Shown one piece after another: positions 8,940-18,381 of a stretch of 64,000 bases of DNA. The DNA is taken from contig CALJEQ010000008.1 in the NCBI GenBank assembly GCA_938074565.1, positions 1 through 64,000 of the forward strand, written 5' to 3'. The notes below the pieces were generated by a model. The model had not been told where the DNA came from, did no database searches, and worked only from the letters and a program-made list of their open reading frames with translations. Origin of the DNA: an uncultured Alkaliphilus sp. GTDB taxonomy: Bacteria > Bacillota > Clostridia > Peptostreptococcales > Natronincolaceae. Within the stretch, counting starts at the first letter, position 1. Every line of letters begins with the position of its first letter. The position numbers were made by a program, and so were the translations under genes.

Positions 8940-10586
8940 TTACTTAAATGGGTTTTTTCTTTCTCCAAGGTCTGGTACAGAACCTTTTGTGCCATCTACA
9001 GCATTTTCCTTCAGCCAATCAGGAAGGTCTTCATAGCTTCCACTAGATGAGTTATCTGAATTATTTTTAGGTGTCTCTTGTGCAGGTTTCTCACTTCCCT
9101 GCTTTGGCTGCTGAATTACTGGTGCAGGGTTTTTAGTATCTGTCAAACGATTTATTTCTTCAAGGCTACTACCAAATTCCTTTGCTAATTCCTCTAGGTG
9201 CTTATTTATTTCACTCTCTGAATACCCATTCTTCTTATAGTGTTCTCTTTGCATATCAATTGCCCTTTTCACTTCCCCTAGTGTAAGTCCATTATCTAAT
9301 AATTTACTTGGGTCAGCTGGTGCAATGCTCTCTGGAACCTCTGTCCAATCCTTACCATATGCAAATCCTTCATCATCTACACCTATTACCTCAAAAGCGT
9401 TTTCACTAGCTGTATTAAATTTGCTAGTATTCATTCTTCCATATTCTACTTCACTAAGGTATCCGTATAAACTGTTCTTTGCTAAATGTGTATTTACTAC
9501 AAGCTGGATTGCTTCTGCCTTGCTTATGGGTTCATCCCATCTCGACTCTGAGCCATTTATCAAATTCAAGTTCTTAGCTACTACCATTGCCTTGTATAGT
9601 TCCTCTTGTAAACCTTTATCTGGGTGCTGAACCGAAACCGCTAGTATATAGGCTTGCCATCTGTCTTTTCCAATTATCTCTCCGTTTATCTTTTCTTTGA
9701 ACCCAAGCTTCAATGCTATGTCGCCTGCGTTCTTAGTATCTTTGAATGCCTGCTCTCTTCCAGTGACCTTAGCTAATTCCTGTGTAAAATGCTTGTTCAC
9801 TATCATATAAACTGCTTCTGCTCTTGATATGCTGCCTTTATAGGATGTTCCATCTAAACTCTTATTGAATATACTTAAAAAGCCGTATTCATCTACCTCT
9901 TGAGCATATTTGCTATACTCAGTCTGTCCACCTATGGCTTGTTCAAAGGAAGTGTCTATTTCAATTGGTTTTACTCCTTCTTCTGATTTAAAAACAAGAG
10001 TGTAAAATTCCTCTCTTGTTAAGCTCATAGCTCCATTGAAACTATCTGGATTCTTATAGTCTGGTAACAGATTGTAGTAGGCGTTTAAACTTGCCATTAT
10101 TGCAAATTCACTATTTTTATCAACATCACTGTAGGCTTGCTCAACTAATGCTGCTAATTCACCTTTAACTGTTTCATTGTTCCAGTACTTATTTACAAAT
10201 ACCTTGTTTCTAAAGGCATTTTCCAATGCAGTATTTCCGTTTCGGTCTCCAACCTCATCTACATATAAACTTCCACTTTTCCCATTAATGCCGTTTTGAC
10301 TTATTATGTTGATATTCAATAAGCTATCTATGTCCTGCCTAAATCCATTATTGAATGTTTTAAGCTGGTCTAATTGAACCCAGTCTATATTTTCCTGTTG
10401 CTGTCCTCTAATATTTATTTCATATGCTGGTGCTGGAAGTTCAATGGTTATTGACTGTCCTTGGTTAATCATATCTACCATCTCATTAGATGTCATTATA
10501 GAGCATCCAACCAGTTGACTAACCATTATTATAAGCGTCAGCATAGGAACTATCACTTTACGTATTCGCATAAACTTTCCACTCAT
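8940..10586 (-). CDS. Lipoprotein with SLH-like repeats
   Basis: Predicted surface lipoprotein. The start chosen is ATG at 10586, 8 nt after GGAGG; the frame stays open to 10622. The signal sequence ends in a lipobox (LVGC), so it would be lipidated and cut by signal peptidase II, for which a homologue lies in the same locus at 30085. Three S-layer-homology-like segments are visible (LTREEFYTLVF, SRAEAVYMIVN, SKAEAIQLVVN), suggesting binding to cell-wall polymers. Near the C-terminus a block (GVDDEGFAYG...DPSKLLDNGLTLGE) closely matches the protein at 46008. A Pro/Gln/Lys-rich tail follows. Confidence 0.75.
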   Translation of the reverse strand: MSGKFMRIRKVIVPMLTLIIMVSQLVGCSIMTSNEMVDMINQGQSITIELPAPAYEINIRGQQQENIDWVQLDQLKTFNNGFRQDIDSLLNINIISQNGINGKSGSLYVDEVGDRNGNTALENAFRNKVFVNKYWNNETVKGELAALVEQAYSDVDKNSEFAIMASLNAYYNLLPDYKNPDSFNGAMSLTREEFYTLVFKSEEGVKPIEIDTSFEQAIGGQTEYSKYAQEVDEYGFLSIFNKSLDGTSYKGSISRAEAVYMIVNKHFTQELAKVTGREQAFKDTKNAGDIALKLGFKEKINGEIIGKDRWQAYILAVSVQHPDKGLQEELYKAMVVAKNLNLINGSESRWDEPISKAEAIQLVVNTHLAKNSLYGYLSEVEYGRMNTSKFNTASENAFEVIGVDDEGFAYGKDWTEVPESIAPADPSKLLDNGLTLGEVKRAIDMQREHYKKNGYSESEINKHLEELAKEFGSSLEEINRLTDTKNPAPVIQQPKQGSEKPAQETPKNNSDNSSSGSYEDLPDWLKENAVDGTKGSVPDLGERKNPFK

Positions 10587-10602
10587 TACTGAACCCTCCT
10601 TC

Positions 10603-11121
10603 TTAAATTGATGTTTCTTCAAACCCGTTTTCTCTATAGTTGCAATGTTTGTATATATGCATCTTTTCTTTATCTCTAGGTGGTCTCATTGCTCCATTGA
10701 CCTTTCCCTCGTCTAATAGTACCTCAAATTCCTCCTGATATACAATCCTCTCATATCCCTTGCTATTGATTAGCCTGTATTTCCTGTTTTCACTGAATCC
10801 ACTGAAACTAATCAAAACATAATTGCCTAATACTTGAATTGGATGCCCTTTACCATTAACCTTGTCAAGCTTGTTGATGTTATAGGAACAATTACGCATT
10901 TCAGATATCGTATATGATTCTGAAACAGTTAAACCTACTATAATTAGCTCCTGTCCTGCTCTCTTTGCATCTCTTAACTCTTTAGAAGCTACTTCTTTTG
11001 TTACAAGCCCTAATACCTTCTTTTTATAGGCAGCGTATATTTTATAACCTACTAGCTTTTCATCCTCATAAACCCTGCCAATGATAAAATACCGCTCTTG
11101 CATATCTTTAAAAAATCTCAT
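10603..11121 (-). CDS. Cytosolic protein of the element's YxLINxxG...VxG family
   Basis: Unrecognised protein of about 172 residues without signal or membrane segment. ATG at 11121 is preferred over the GTG at 11133 because GGTGG sits 8 nt before it. The C-terminal part contains YRLINSKGYERIVYQEEF followed by a LLDEGKVNGAM segment; the same pattern occurs in the proteins at 12818 and 18382. These three genes each lie beside genes for exported proteins, so a shared regulatory or chaperone role is possible but unproven. It is followed at 17 nt by the SLH lipoprotein gene, so they are probably co-transcribed. A GCCT...AAGGCATATAA dyad lies 47 nt upstream. Confidence 0.6.
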   Translation of the reverse strand: MRFFKDMQERYFIIGRVYEDEKLVGYKIYAAYKKKVLGLVTKEVASKELRDAKRAGQELIIVGLTVSESYTISEMRNCSYNINKLDKVNGKGHPIQVLGNYVLISFSGFSENRKYRLINSKGYERIVYQEEFEVLLDEGKVNGAMRPPRDKEKMHIYKHCNYRENGFEETSI

Positions 11122-11167
11122 TCTTTTAACCACCTTTCTGTTTTTATTTTTAATTACAGGAAGGTCG

Positions 11168-11197
11168 TTTTATATGCCTTGAAAGAATAATAGGCTT
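11168..11197 (-). promoter_or_regulatory. Recurrent element dyad, copy A
   Basis: On the minus strand: AAGCCTA, ten bases, AAGGCATATAAA, 47 nt before the start of the 10603 gene. This is the longest-spaced member of the family described at 40711. Confidence 0.4.
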
Positions 11198-11199
11198 GT

Positions 11200-11415
11200 C
11201 TACCTTAAAATCAACCAGATACGCTGATTTACATAGCTGCACATTCTCATATGAAGGATGCTACTTATAAACCATTGGTTTGTATTCAGAAGTTGTGAAA
11301 ATGTGCCAAATGTCGGGTCTATTGAAAGCCAAATATTATCTATGTAAACCTCATTCCATGCATGGCTGCCTGTTGCTACTTCACCCGTTTTATCCAAGGA
11401 AGTAATGTTTCTCAA
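11200..11415 (-). pseudogene. Remnant of a transglutaminase-like protein
   Basis: A 71-codon open frame contains GSHAWNEVYIDNIWLSIDPT, the His and Asp portion of a transglutaminase-like (papain-fold) active site. The upstream region with the catalytic cysteine is absent, and the frame dissolves into unrelated residues after PTFG. No convincing ribosome-binding site is seen. It is most likely a decayed fragment of a cell-wall or secreted protease-like gene that once stood in the surface locus. Confidence 0.6.
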
Positions 11416-11485
11416 CTAACCTTATGTCTTTTTATAAATAAAACACCCTTTAACATCTGCCTTTGGGTAAATGCTAAGGGGTGTT

Positions 11486-11622
11486 CTAATGTAAACCTCT
11501 GGTATCGTACAATCTATCCAATGTAAACAATCTATGACATAGTACAAACTGAGGTATTATCCAATGTAAACAATCTTGATATGGGCAAGCTGTTTTATGT
11601 ATTCAATCTTTCCAGTGTAAAC
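11486..11622. repeat. Four spaced CCAATGTAAAC-type direct repeats
   Basis: The word TCYARTGTAAAC occurs at about 11486, 11518, 11560 and 11611, all in the same orientation and spaced 32-51 nt. Two copies continue identically as AATCT. Iteron-like spacing, but no replication gene adjoins. Confidence 0.5.
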
Positions 11623-11987
11623 CTGCCAAGCCTTCATCCGTCCCATTCTTCACTTCGTCCATTTCTTCTATTTCGCCCCCCCCTGTCCCTCATGCCCTCT
11701 ATCCACTTTACTGTATATACCATCTTCTAAACTTTTCAATATTCTAAAACCCCATTTTTCAGTAGCTGATGTATACCAGAAATTGTTCCACTGAATTAGT
11801 TGTTTTTTCATACTGTAGAAGTCTAATTTCACCTTATTCGTTATTTAATCTAAACCAACTTTAAATTACTCAAAATGCTGATTGGTATTGTCTATCCGTA
11901 TGCTTAGTGGAATGTCCTTAATAAACCCTCTATGTTAATTGGCTGGTATCAATCGTTGGTTCCTATTAAACTATTTTAAAGGCTTAA

Positions 11988-12092
11988 TTTTTATTTCAAG
12001 TGTTATAGATACATGAGATTATACGCCTTTTTCAATTGACTGCTCCAAAATATGTATTTTAAAAATTTCATCCACCTAATTGACTTGAGATT
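11988..12092 (-). repeat. 105-nt dispersed repeat, copy 1
   Basis: Aligns without gaps to 42901-43005 with about 82 of 105 identical bases by my count. On the minus strand AGGTGGATGA (5' arm) can pair with TCATGTATCT (3' arm), and an inner AAAATA/TATTTT hairpin lies between. It is a candidate structured RNA. Confidence 0.55.
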
Positions 12093-12318
12093 ACTAAGGT
12101 ATCAAACAATGAATTTCTTAGTTCCATTTAAACCTTTGCCTATATCCTAATTTACCTTTGTCTCATTTGTGTCAACCACTGTTTTACACTTCAATTTCCT
12201 TCTGTCTCACTTTTTTCTATTACTGATTTATAATCAATACCTCAAATGTTAGCGGTTTTATTGATTAAGTTTGTTGTATTTGACAAACTGGACATAGGGT
12301 ACAAGGGGATATACTATT

Positions 12319-12690
12319 CAATTAAAGGCTAGTACATGCTGTCCATTTGTTCAATTGAAGGTTATGAATAAACTGGCTGACTGTCCAACTGAGCGTTCTT
12401 TCCTACTGACCGTTTGCTCCTGCTGCTTATTTAAAGGTTACTAGTAAACCCTGTCTCCCACCCTGCTCGTCCTGCTGTCTACTTCCTCTTAATGATAAGC
12501 TATTCATTTTAATCAATCTGTCCGTCCTGCTGTTCCTACTGGGCTGCTTTCCAACTTTTCCAACTACTAAATTGAAGGATATGGGTAAATTGTCCGTCTT
12601 GTTCTGCTATTAAACTGAAAGGTACTTGTAAACTCTCCCATCGTCCTACCTGTCCTGCCTAAGATATGAAGGATATACCAATCGTACTGA
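12319..12690. repeat. Degenerate TTGAAGG-TA-TAAACTGTCC repeats
   Basis: About six imperfect copies of a 25-nt pattern (TTGAAGG, then TA, then a TAAAC word and usually a GTCC-like tail) lie near 12321, 12350, 12432, 12572, 12614 and 12664. They are interspersed with GTCCTGCTG-type words. All are in the same orientation. Confidence 0.4.
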
Positions 12691-12817
12691 ACAAATCTAA
12701 ATTCTGCCCTTTTCCAATAGGTCTATTGCCTTCATCCTCATTTCATCCGTTCACTTTATCTTCAAAATAAAAAGAGCCATCACAATTTCAATAACCCTTA
12801 TCTAAAGTCCCAAATCA

Positions 12818-13645
12818 CTATTTCTTTCTGGTCTTTCTTGTAGCAGTCTTCTTATTATCTTCAACCTGCTCTTGTGATGGATTCTCACCATTATTTCCCT
12901 CTGCATTATCAATGTTTATGGACGTATCATCAGAAGTGATATTATTATCATCATTGACTTCTGATGCTTCAAGACTGTCAAATACAATATCTGAACCGTT
13001 GGCATCTTGCTCAACAGGATTTATAGTCTCGTCATCTACAGATTCAGCACTTTTTTCTACTGCTTTTTCATCGGCTTCAACTGATGAATCCTGCTCCTGC
13101 TCTATATGTATGTCATGTAAACTCCGTTCGGTTTCCTTGACCTCAATATGAACGATATTTTGTGATAGCTCTTTACTACTGCGTTTGTCCTCAATAGACA
13201 CACCCTCACATATCTCAATTTCTCCATTTGTTCCCATCTTAACACCTGCGACATAACCTATTTCCATTATTATCTTTAAATGTTCAGAGGTGACCTTTAC
13301 CCTCGCACATTTATTTGAAATAATTTCATATTGCCTTCCGGTGTCAGTTTCAATCACTCTAACTACTGCATACATGCAATTCACCATGCTAGTAGTGGGG
13401 TATAAAGGTCTAAACTTTCCGACAGCGCTTTTCACTAATATATTACGCATGTTGAAGCCTTCAATATCTAATTCAATCAAGCCGTTATTCAACTTCAAAC
13501 CATTAACTTGCCCATGATTAATAAGGTCTTTAACCTCTTTGGGTGTGGTTTCTTGAAATTCCTTTGTTATCTCGTCAAACAAGTTCCAACCAGCAATCCG
13601 TGTATAACCTAAGTCAATCCTGTTTATGGCTGTCTTTGTACCCAT
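12818..13645 (-). CDS. Acidic-tailed protein of the YxLINxxG...VxG family
   Basis: Unrecognised cytosolic protein of about 275 residues. The start at ATG 13645 (MGTKTAINRIDLGY) is preferred to 13714 because GAGGG lies just before it. It contains two copies of the motif shared with the proteins at 10603 and 18382: EVKDLINHGQVNGLKL near the N-terminus and YEIISNKCARVKV then IIMEIGYVAGVKM in the middle. The second half is a long Asp/Glu/Ser-rich, probably disordered region ending in a basic KKTATRKTRKK tail. Neighbours are exported or membrane proteins. Function unknown. Confidence 0.6.
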   Translation of the reverse strand: MGTKTAINRIDLGYTRIAGWNLFDEITKEFQETTPKEVKDLINHGQVNGLKLNNGLIELDIEGFNMRNILVKSAVGKFRPLYPTTSMVNCMYAVVRVIETDTGRQYEIISNKCARVKVTSEHLKIIMEIGYVAGVKMGTNGEIEICEGVSIEDKRSSKELSQNIVHIEVKETERSLHDIHIEQEQDSSVEADEKAVEKSAESVDDETINPVEQDANGSDIVFDSLEASEVNDDNNITSDDTSINIDNAEGNNGENPSQEQVEDNKKTATRKTRKK

Positions 13646-13758
13646 ACAAACATCCCTCTTTTCTTTAATTTTATATTGTTGATGGATTGTAACGCTGTTA
13701 ACACAATGTTGCAATAGTGATTTTAAAAATCATAAACTTTTTTTGGGGCCAAAAAATA

Positions 13759-13786
13759 ATGAGCCTGCAAAATCTTACAAGCTCAT
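13759..13786 (-). terminator. Terminator overlapping the end of the 13783 gene
   Basis: ATGAGCCTGCA (13759-13769) pairs with TGTAAGCTCAT-type sequence up to 13786; on the minus strand ATTATTTTTTGG follows. Confidence 0.75.
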
Positions 13787-14208
13787 ATACTGTATATTTC
13801 AATTTTCTCTCTGCTATAAAAATCTAATTTAGTGATTATCACTTTATATTTACTAGTCTCCACCCTTAATTCACAATGGTTTTGTGTCCTTATAAACTCT
13901 ACTTTGTCTTCACATTCATTATCTAAGATATCAAAACAGCCTTTTAAGTATGGAATCACTTCAATTAAGCCATTGTATTCATCTTTATAGATTAGTTTAT
14001 CATTTTTAAAAGACCTTCTTTTAGGTAATTTACCTATATTAACTGCTGCTACCTTTGTTATCTGCTCATTGTAATCCGTTTCATTTTTTATTACTTCATG
14101 TTTTCCTTGATATGCCTGTGTAATAAATTTCATCACATTCTCATGTAACTGTATATCATTATAACCTTTGTAGTATGTTTGAATACCTATTACATATCCC
14201 ATAGACAT
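13783..14208 (-). CDS. Hypothetical protein, 141 aa
   Basis: Small unrecognised cytosolic protein without signal or membrane segment. It starts 3 nt after the stop of the membrane protein at 14212, so the two are almost certainly co-transcribed and translationally coupled. The second half alternates beta-strand-like segments (LIYKDEYNGLIEVIPYL; CELRVETSKYKVIITKL), reminiscent of the beta-rich cytosolic proteins at 10603 and 18382, but the VxG motif is not evident. A strong terminator closes the unit. Confidence 0.55.
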   Translation of the reverse strand: MSMGYVIGIQTYYKGYNDIQLHENVMKFITQAYQGKHEVIKNETDYNEQITKVAAVNIGKLPKRRSFKNDKLIYKDEYNGLIEVIPYLKGCFDILDNECEDKVEFIRTQNHCELRVETSKYKVIITKLDFYSREKIEIYSI

Positions 14209-14211
14209 TCT

Positions 14212-15102
14212 TCATTTCACCGTTATTGTCAAGGCAAATTCCTTAGGATTCCCAACAGGCCTTATGTCATTATCAGATATATAATTGTAATGATAGAATG
14301 TAGCAGTTCCATTATATTTACCTTTAGGCAGATTCTGATTTACATTACCATACTCTATATATTCATTTGGATGTAACAATGGGGAAGTATATATCTCGAT
14401 AGGCTTTGTTATTTGTAATTCAGAGTCGTTTGTTTCAATAACATTATCTATTCTTACTTTTACAACACAGCTATATTTATTTTCCTTTGAATTATCTATA
14501 CCTATAAAAATCTTCCCGTCTTTTATTGGAGGTATACTATTTACAAACCATCTGAAATTACCATTATTAACTAGCTCCGTTTTTTCTCGTGTAAACTCTC
14601 CGGTTCCTTTATCTCCATTTATAAAATCACTAATGTTCAAAGGGTCATTATTTACTGTAGGTCTAACCACGTTAATATAAAGTATCCCAATGAATAGTAC
14701 AATTACTGCTGTTGCTGCAACAACATATTTAATGTTTTTATTTATTGTAACTGCTATATATGAATCAGAGTTTTCCATCTTTATATATCCAATTATTTTA
14801 TGCCCTATTATTTTTTTCTGTAGAATCGGAATTCTTGATACAATGCTACCATTTAACCTTTTATCATTCTGACTTATATTAGAATGCTGGTTTTCTTTTT
14901 TACCAACCTCTACATACCCTATAACAGTGATTACCTTACTCTTATCTTGGGGAAGCTTCTCAATTAAACGATATTTCTTATTATCTATGATTACTACTAC
15001 TTTTTCATCCTGTGTTTTCTCAACAACAAAGCTCTCATCTAAAGCTATATTTACTAAACTAAATTTTTCTCCTTTAACACCCTTTGCATATAAAACATTC
15101 AT
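14212..15102 (-). CDS. Single-span membrane protein with extracellular beta domain
   Basis: A 296-residue protein with no N-terminal signal. A cytosolic N-terminal domain of about 125 residues contains YRLIEKLP and ITVIGYVEV, similar in style to the small cytosolic family nearby. One transmembrane helix follows (about 126-147, VVAATAVIVLFIGILYINVV), then an outside domain of about 145 residues that looks beta-sandwich-like and ends EFALTITVK. The cytosolic-sensor plus external-domain layout could transmit information across the membrane (inference). It lies directly upstream of, and is probably coupled to, the 13783 gene. Confidence 0.6.
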   Translation of the reverse strand: MNVLYAKGVKGEKFSLVNIALDESFVVEKTQDEKVVVIIDNKKYRLIEKLPQDKSKVITVIGYVEVGKKENQHSNISQNDKRLNGSIVSRIPILQKKIIGHKIIGYIKMENSDSYIAVTINKNIKYVVAATAVIVLFIGILYINVVRPTVNNDPLNISDFINGDKGTGEFTREKTELVNNGNFRWFVNSIPPIKDGKIFIGIDNSKENKYSCVVKVRIDNVIETNDSELQITKPIEIYTSPLLHPNEYIEYGNVNQNLPKGKYNGTATFYHYNYISDNDIRPVGNPKEFALTITVK

Positions 15103-15143
15103 TTTTCATACCTTCCTTCTATGTATAGTCTATTTGCATAGCT

Positions 15144-15175
15144 CCCTGTAGCAAGTTGTTAATCTTGCTACAGGG
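15144..15175. other. Perfect 12-bp intergenic stem-loop
   Basis: CCCTGTAGCAAG (15144-15155) pairs exactly with 15164-15175. Neither strand has a T run next to it, so it may be a processing or stability hairpin between the 15192 and 14212 genes rather than a terminator. Confidence 0.6.
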
Positions 15176-15191
15176 ATTACTAATTAAGCCC

Positions 15192-15782
15192 TTATTTCAT
15201 TTCAAATCTCACTGTTGCAACGTATTTAACCCTGCAAGCTGCGTCCCATGCTTTACCATAATTAGCAGTTAGCACCAGTGGTAGCTCACTAGGAGCTTCA
15301 AACCCCGACTCTAATTCACCTATTAGTTGATTATTCAATGATAAGTTAACTCCATTAAGGCTAAGAGCTATTTTTGCTTTAGTTTCTGCCCTAGAAAGGT
15401 TATTCCAATCTACTACTGCGTCATCTGCAACCAAGGTAGGTGCTGTAACATATCCGTCACCTACTTCTTCAGGTGTTAATACTGCCGGAGCTACACTATC
15501 TACGTACACATTCAATGGAGCCGGTGTGTCTGAAACATATGTCTTTTCTGTAGTTAAGAAGTTTCTATCAGAATCTATTATAAACTCCATATCATCAATA
15601 GGCCCTGTAATATCGTAAGCTAGGAACTCTGAGACACTTCCTCTGATATTTAAACTTCCTGTACCTGACATATCTGGATTAAGTGTAATTGTGTCTGCCG
15701 CAAAAGCTGGAGTGGTAATCATGCTTACCATTAAAGCTAATACCATCAAACCTGCAATCAAATTCTTTCTTAGTTTTTTCAT
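15192..15782 (-). CDS. Secreted protein of the AKYGKAW domain family
   Basis: A 196-residue exported protein. The N-terminal signal peptide is clear (MKKLRKNL, hydrophobic core, cleavage after AFA). The mature domain starts ITLNPDMSGTGSLNIRGSV and ends PLVLTANYGKAW...VRFEMK. It aligns along its whole length with the C-terminal part of the next gene upstream (15822), including DWNNLSR and LNGVNL segments, and more loosely with the C-terminal domain of 23515. It is probably a stand-alone copy of an adhesion or structural beta domain, perhaps a polymerising subunit (inference). Only 39 nt separate it from the upstream gene, so they form one operon. Confidence 0.65.
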   Translation of the reverse strand: MKKLRKNLIAGLMVLALMVSMITTPAFAADTITLNPDMSGTGSLNIRGSVSEFLAYDITGPIDDMEFIIDSDRNFLTTEKTYVSDTPAPLNVYVDSVAPAVLTPEEVGDGYVTAPTLVADDAVVDWNNLSRAETKAKIALSLNGVNLSLNNQLIGELESGFEAPSELPLVLTANYGKAWDAACRVKYVATVRFEMK

Positions 15783-15821
15783 AATAAATATCCTCCTAAA
15801 TAAATTATTTTTTTTAATGGT

Positions 15822-18293
15822 CTAAACCATTGCAAACTTTATGATTAAATTATAGTTAAAAGTAAGTTCATAACTATTTCCCCATGCCTTACCGTATTTT
15901 GCTGAAAGAATTAACGGCAACTCACTTGGTGATGAATAACCTGACCTCATTAAACCTATTTCAGCACTAGAGTTTATTATATTTACACCGTTGAGCTTTA
16001 ATAAGATGTTTTCCTTGGTCTGCTGTCTACTGAGGTTATTCCATTCGTAGTCAGTAAACTTACTGTCCTCAACCAGATTAGGAGCATTTGAATCCTTTGT
16101 AACACTTGCAATACTTACCATTATTGGTGCAGAAGTATTTGAAATGTAGTATGCTTCAGTAGTAATGAATCTCATTTCTGAATCCAACATGAAATCCAAT
16201 CCATCTACAGGTCCGGTAATATCATAGGCAAGAAAGTCTTCTACATATCCTCTTATATATAGATGTCCTGTACCTGTATAATCAGGATTAACAGTTATAC
16301 CATCTGAACCTTCAACGTTTCCAACCTCTGTTACATAACCATAATCATTAGGGTCTTCTGAGGCGTTGTTTAATGCTTCTTCGCCATCCCCATCCAATGT
16401 ATCCGTATTTCCTACGTACATCAGCATTGTATCTATGACTTTGTTATTCTCATCCAATAAAAGAATGAGGGATACCCCTTCATAGTTTCCAACGGCAACT
16501 CCAGCCTGATTTATTAAAACACTAGGATTACTAGTTAAACTCTTTGATACAAGCTTGTATTTTGAATTATCTGGATTAATACTGGCTACATCTATTTGAG
16601 TTGAATTTCCAATCCTCAAGTAGTTATTACTTTTATCAAATAGATTACCAGAAACATTCGTTGATGTCTCATATATTTGAGTGTCTTGCTTTGTAACTGC
16701 ATTGCTTAAGCTTGGATAGGGTGACGTACCTCCACTACCAGTTCCACCAGTACCGCCTGAACCTCCGGTGCCCCCAGTACCTCCGCCATTGTCACCTGTT
16801 CCTCCTGTTCCCCCGCCTAAATTAGGGTTGAATATGAAATTACCACCGCCATTACTAGCTGTAAACCATGTGCTTGTTGAACCATAGCTGGAATAACCGT
16901 AATTCCAACCACCTACGTAGCTTCCAGGCACTGTATAGTAACCATTCCCGTTATAGCCTGTTTGCCCTCCGGATGTAATCTCTACTAAGGTGAGTCCATA
17001 GGCATGTTCTGAATTATCTTCAAACTTGACCATTAAACCTACTATTGCGTACCCAGCTTCAACCCCTGTAACTACTCCATTTTCATTAATGCTTGCATAG
17101 TATTGGTTTTGACCATTGGTATCAAATAAATCTTGAATAACCCATCTATATTGAAGGTCATCCCTATTTACTGTAGCTTGAAATTGTAATGTTCCTCCCA
17201 CTTCAACTGAATAATCTCCAGTGGTTGTTAATACCAGAACAATAACATCTCCATCTAATGACTCACTTGCGACAGGCTTACTGTTTTCAAAATCTGCAAT
17301 AGACCCTAGTCCTATCTTTGTAACATTAGAAGGTACTGATACGCTCGCCGCTCTAATATTTGAGGTGCTGTAGAACATTGTAATAGGCTTAATTGTGTTT
17401 CTTAATACATCGAATAAACTGTATAAACCTGTAGTTCCATCTGGTATGATTATTTCTCCAGTTAGTGCCGTACACCCCATAAATGTAGAATATAAATTCT
17501 TTACATTGATTGATATTTTGGGTGCGGTGATTAACGATGTACAGCCTTTGAATGTCTCCTCCATGTTTTCAACGCTTGAGGGAATGTCTGGTACATTAAC
17601 AAGTGATGTGCACCCTTGAAATGTTCTATTTAAACTAATTATGTTGTTAGGAATATTACGTACTGTTGTAAGTGAATAGCATTGATAAAAGGTTCCTGTC
17701 ATTTCGGTAACGCTATTTGGTAATGTAGGTGATTCTACCAAACTCCTACAATCAGCAAACGTGTGTTTCATATTTGTAACGCCACTTGGTATATCAGGTA
17801 CGGTCGTTAATTTATAGCAAGATGAGAATGTCGCTTCCATATTTACTAAGTTAATTGGTAGATTTTGTACTTCAACTAAATTGATACACCCATAATAAGC
17901 TCCCCACATATTTGTTACTGTATCAGGTATTACTGGTGCTTTTTTAATTTGATGATTGTTATAGAATGTCTTGTCTAATCTTACTACTGGTAACCCGTTT
18001 ATTGAGGCTGGCATAACCCCAATAATTTCACCTTCGGCAGTAACGCTTCCCTTGTATGAACCATTCATCCCGACTCCATCCAATCCAATCCCTGTTCCAC
18101 CATTTATTATTACATAGCTCCACTGCTTTGCATGCTGTTCTGACATTACTTGTCCATCTGTACCCATCCAAATATCACCTGCAACATATTCTAAACCATA
18201 GGCCACAAGAGGGACCCATGAGAACAATCCCATTAATATTGCTGATGTAACCACAAATGCTATGGCAGTAAACTTTATCCTCCTTTTCCTCAT
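15822..18293 (-). CDS. BspA-type LRR surface protein, 823 aa
   Basis: Exported surface protein. Signal peptide at the N-terminus; then about seven BspA-like leucine-rich repeats (around residues 95-290, pattern xxCxSLxxVPxIPxxVxNMxxTF). Next comes a Big-like immunoglobulin domain (about 350-435, with VEVGGTLQFQATV), a Tyr/Gly-rich stretch and a pure Gly/Thr linker (about 495-525). The C-terminal domain (about 655-823) is homologous to the secreted protein at 15192. There is no LPXTG or membrane anchor, so attachment may be non-covalent or via the C-terminal domain. BspA repeats commonly mediate adhesion. Confidence 0.75.
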   Translation of the reverse strand: MRKRRIKFTAIAFVVTSAILMGLFSWVPLVAYGLEYVAGDIWMGTDGQVMSEQHAKQWSYVIINGGTGIGLDGVGMNGSYKGSVTAEGEIIGVMPASINGLPVVRLDKTFYNNHQIKKAPVIPDTVTNMWGAYYGCINLVEVQNLPINLVNMEATFSSCYKLTTVPDIPSGVTNMKHTFADCRSLVESPTLPNSVTEMTGTFYQCYSLTTVRNIPNNIISLNRTFQGCTSLVNVPDIPSSVENMEETFKGCTSLITAPKISINVKNLYSTFMGCTALTGEIIIPDGTTGLYSLFDVLRNTIKPITMFYSTSNIRAASVSVPSNVTKIGLGSIADFENSKPVASESLDGDVIVLVLTTTGDYSVEVGGTLQFQATVNRDDLQYRWVIQDLFDTNGQNQYYASINENGVVTGVEAGYAIVGLMVKFEDNSEHAYGLTLVEITSGGQTGYNGNGYYTVPGSYVGGWNYGYSSYGSTSTWFTASNGGGNFIFNPNLGGGTGGTGDNGGGTGGTGGSGGTGGTGSGGTSPYPSLSNAVTKQDTQIYETSTNVSGNLFDKSNNYLRIGNSTQIDVASINPDNSKYKLVSKSLTSNPSVLINQAGVAVGNYEGVSLILLLDENNKVIDTMLMYVGNTDTLDGDGEEALNNASEDPNDYGYVTEVGNVEGSDGITVNPDYTGTGHLYIRGYVEDFLAYDITGPVDGLDFMLDSEMRFITTEAYYISNTSAPIMVSIASVTKDSNAPNLVEDSKFTDYEWNNLSRQQTKENILLKLNGVNIINSSAEIGLMRSGYSSPSELPLILSAKYGKAWGNSYELTFNYNLIIKFAMV

Positions 18294-18381
18294 CTCATGT
18301 TTTACCTCCTTTCATTACTGTTACCACTTGCACTTCCAATCTCCAAATACCTTAATAGTAGTTACACCACTTCCTTTCTAA

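Larger units (their letters stand above)
11416..12817 (-). other. 1.4-kb gene-free region with several repeat families
   Basis: No credible gene. The plus strand is C/T-rich with an unusual density of TAAAC words (about ten, against essentially no GTTTA). It contains three distinct repeat sets described separately at 11486, 11988 and 12319. The transglutaminase remnant at its right edge suggests part of it is decayed coding sequence, but the repeats are not explained by that. Confidence 0.5.

Noticed and set aside
11486..12690. CRISPR array
   Set aside because: Repeats are short, degenerate and irregularly spaced, and no cas gene is present.
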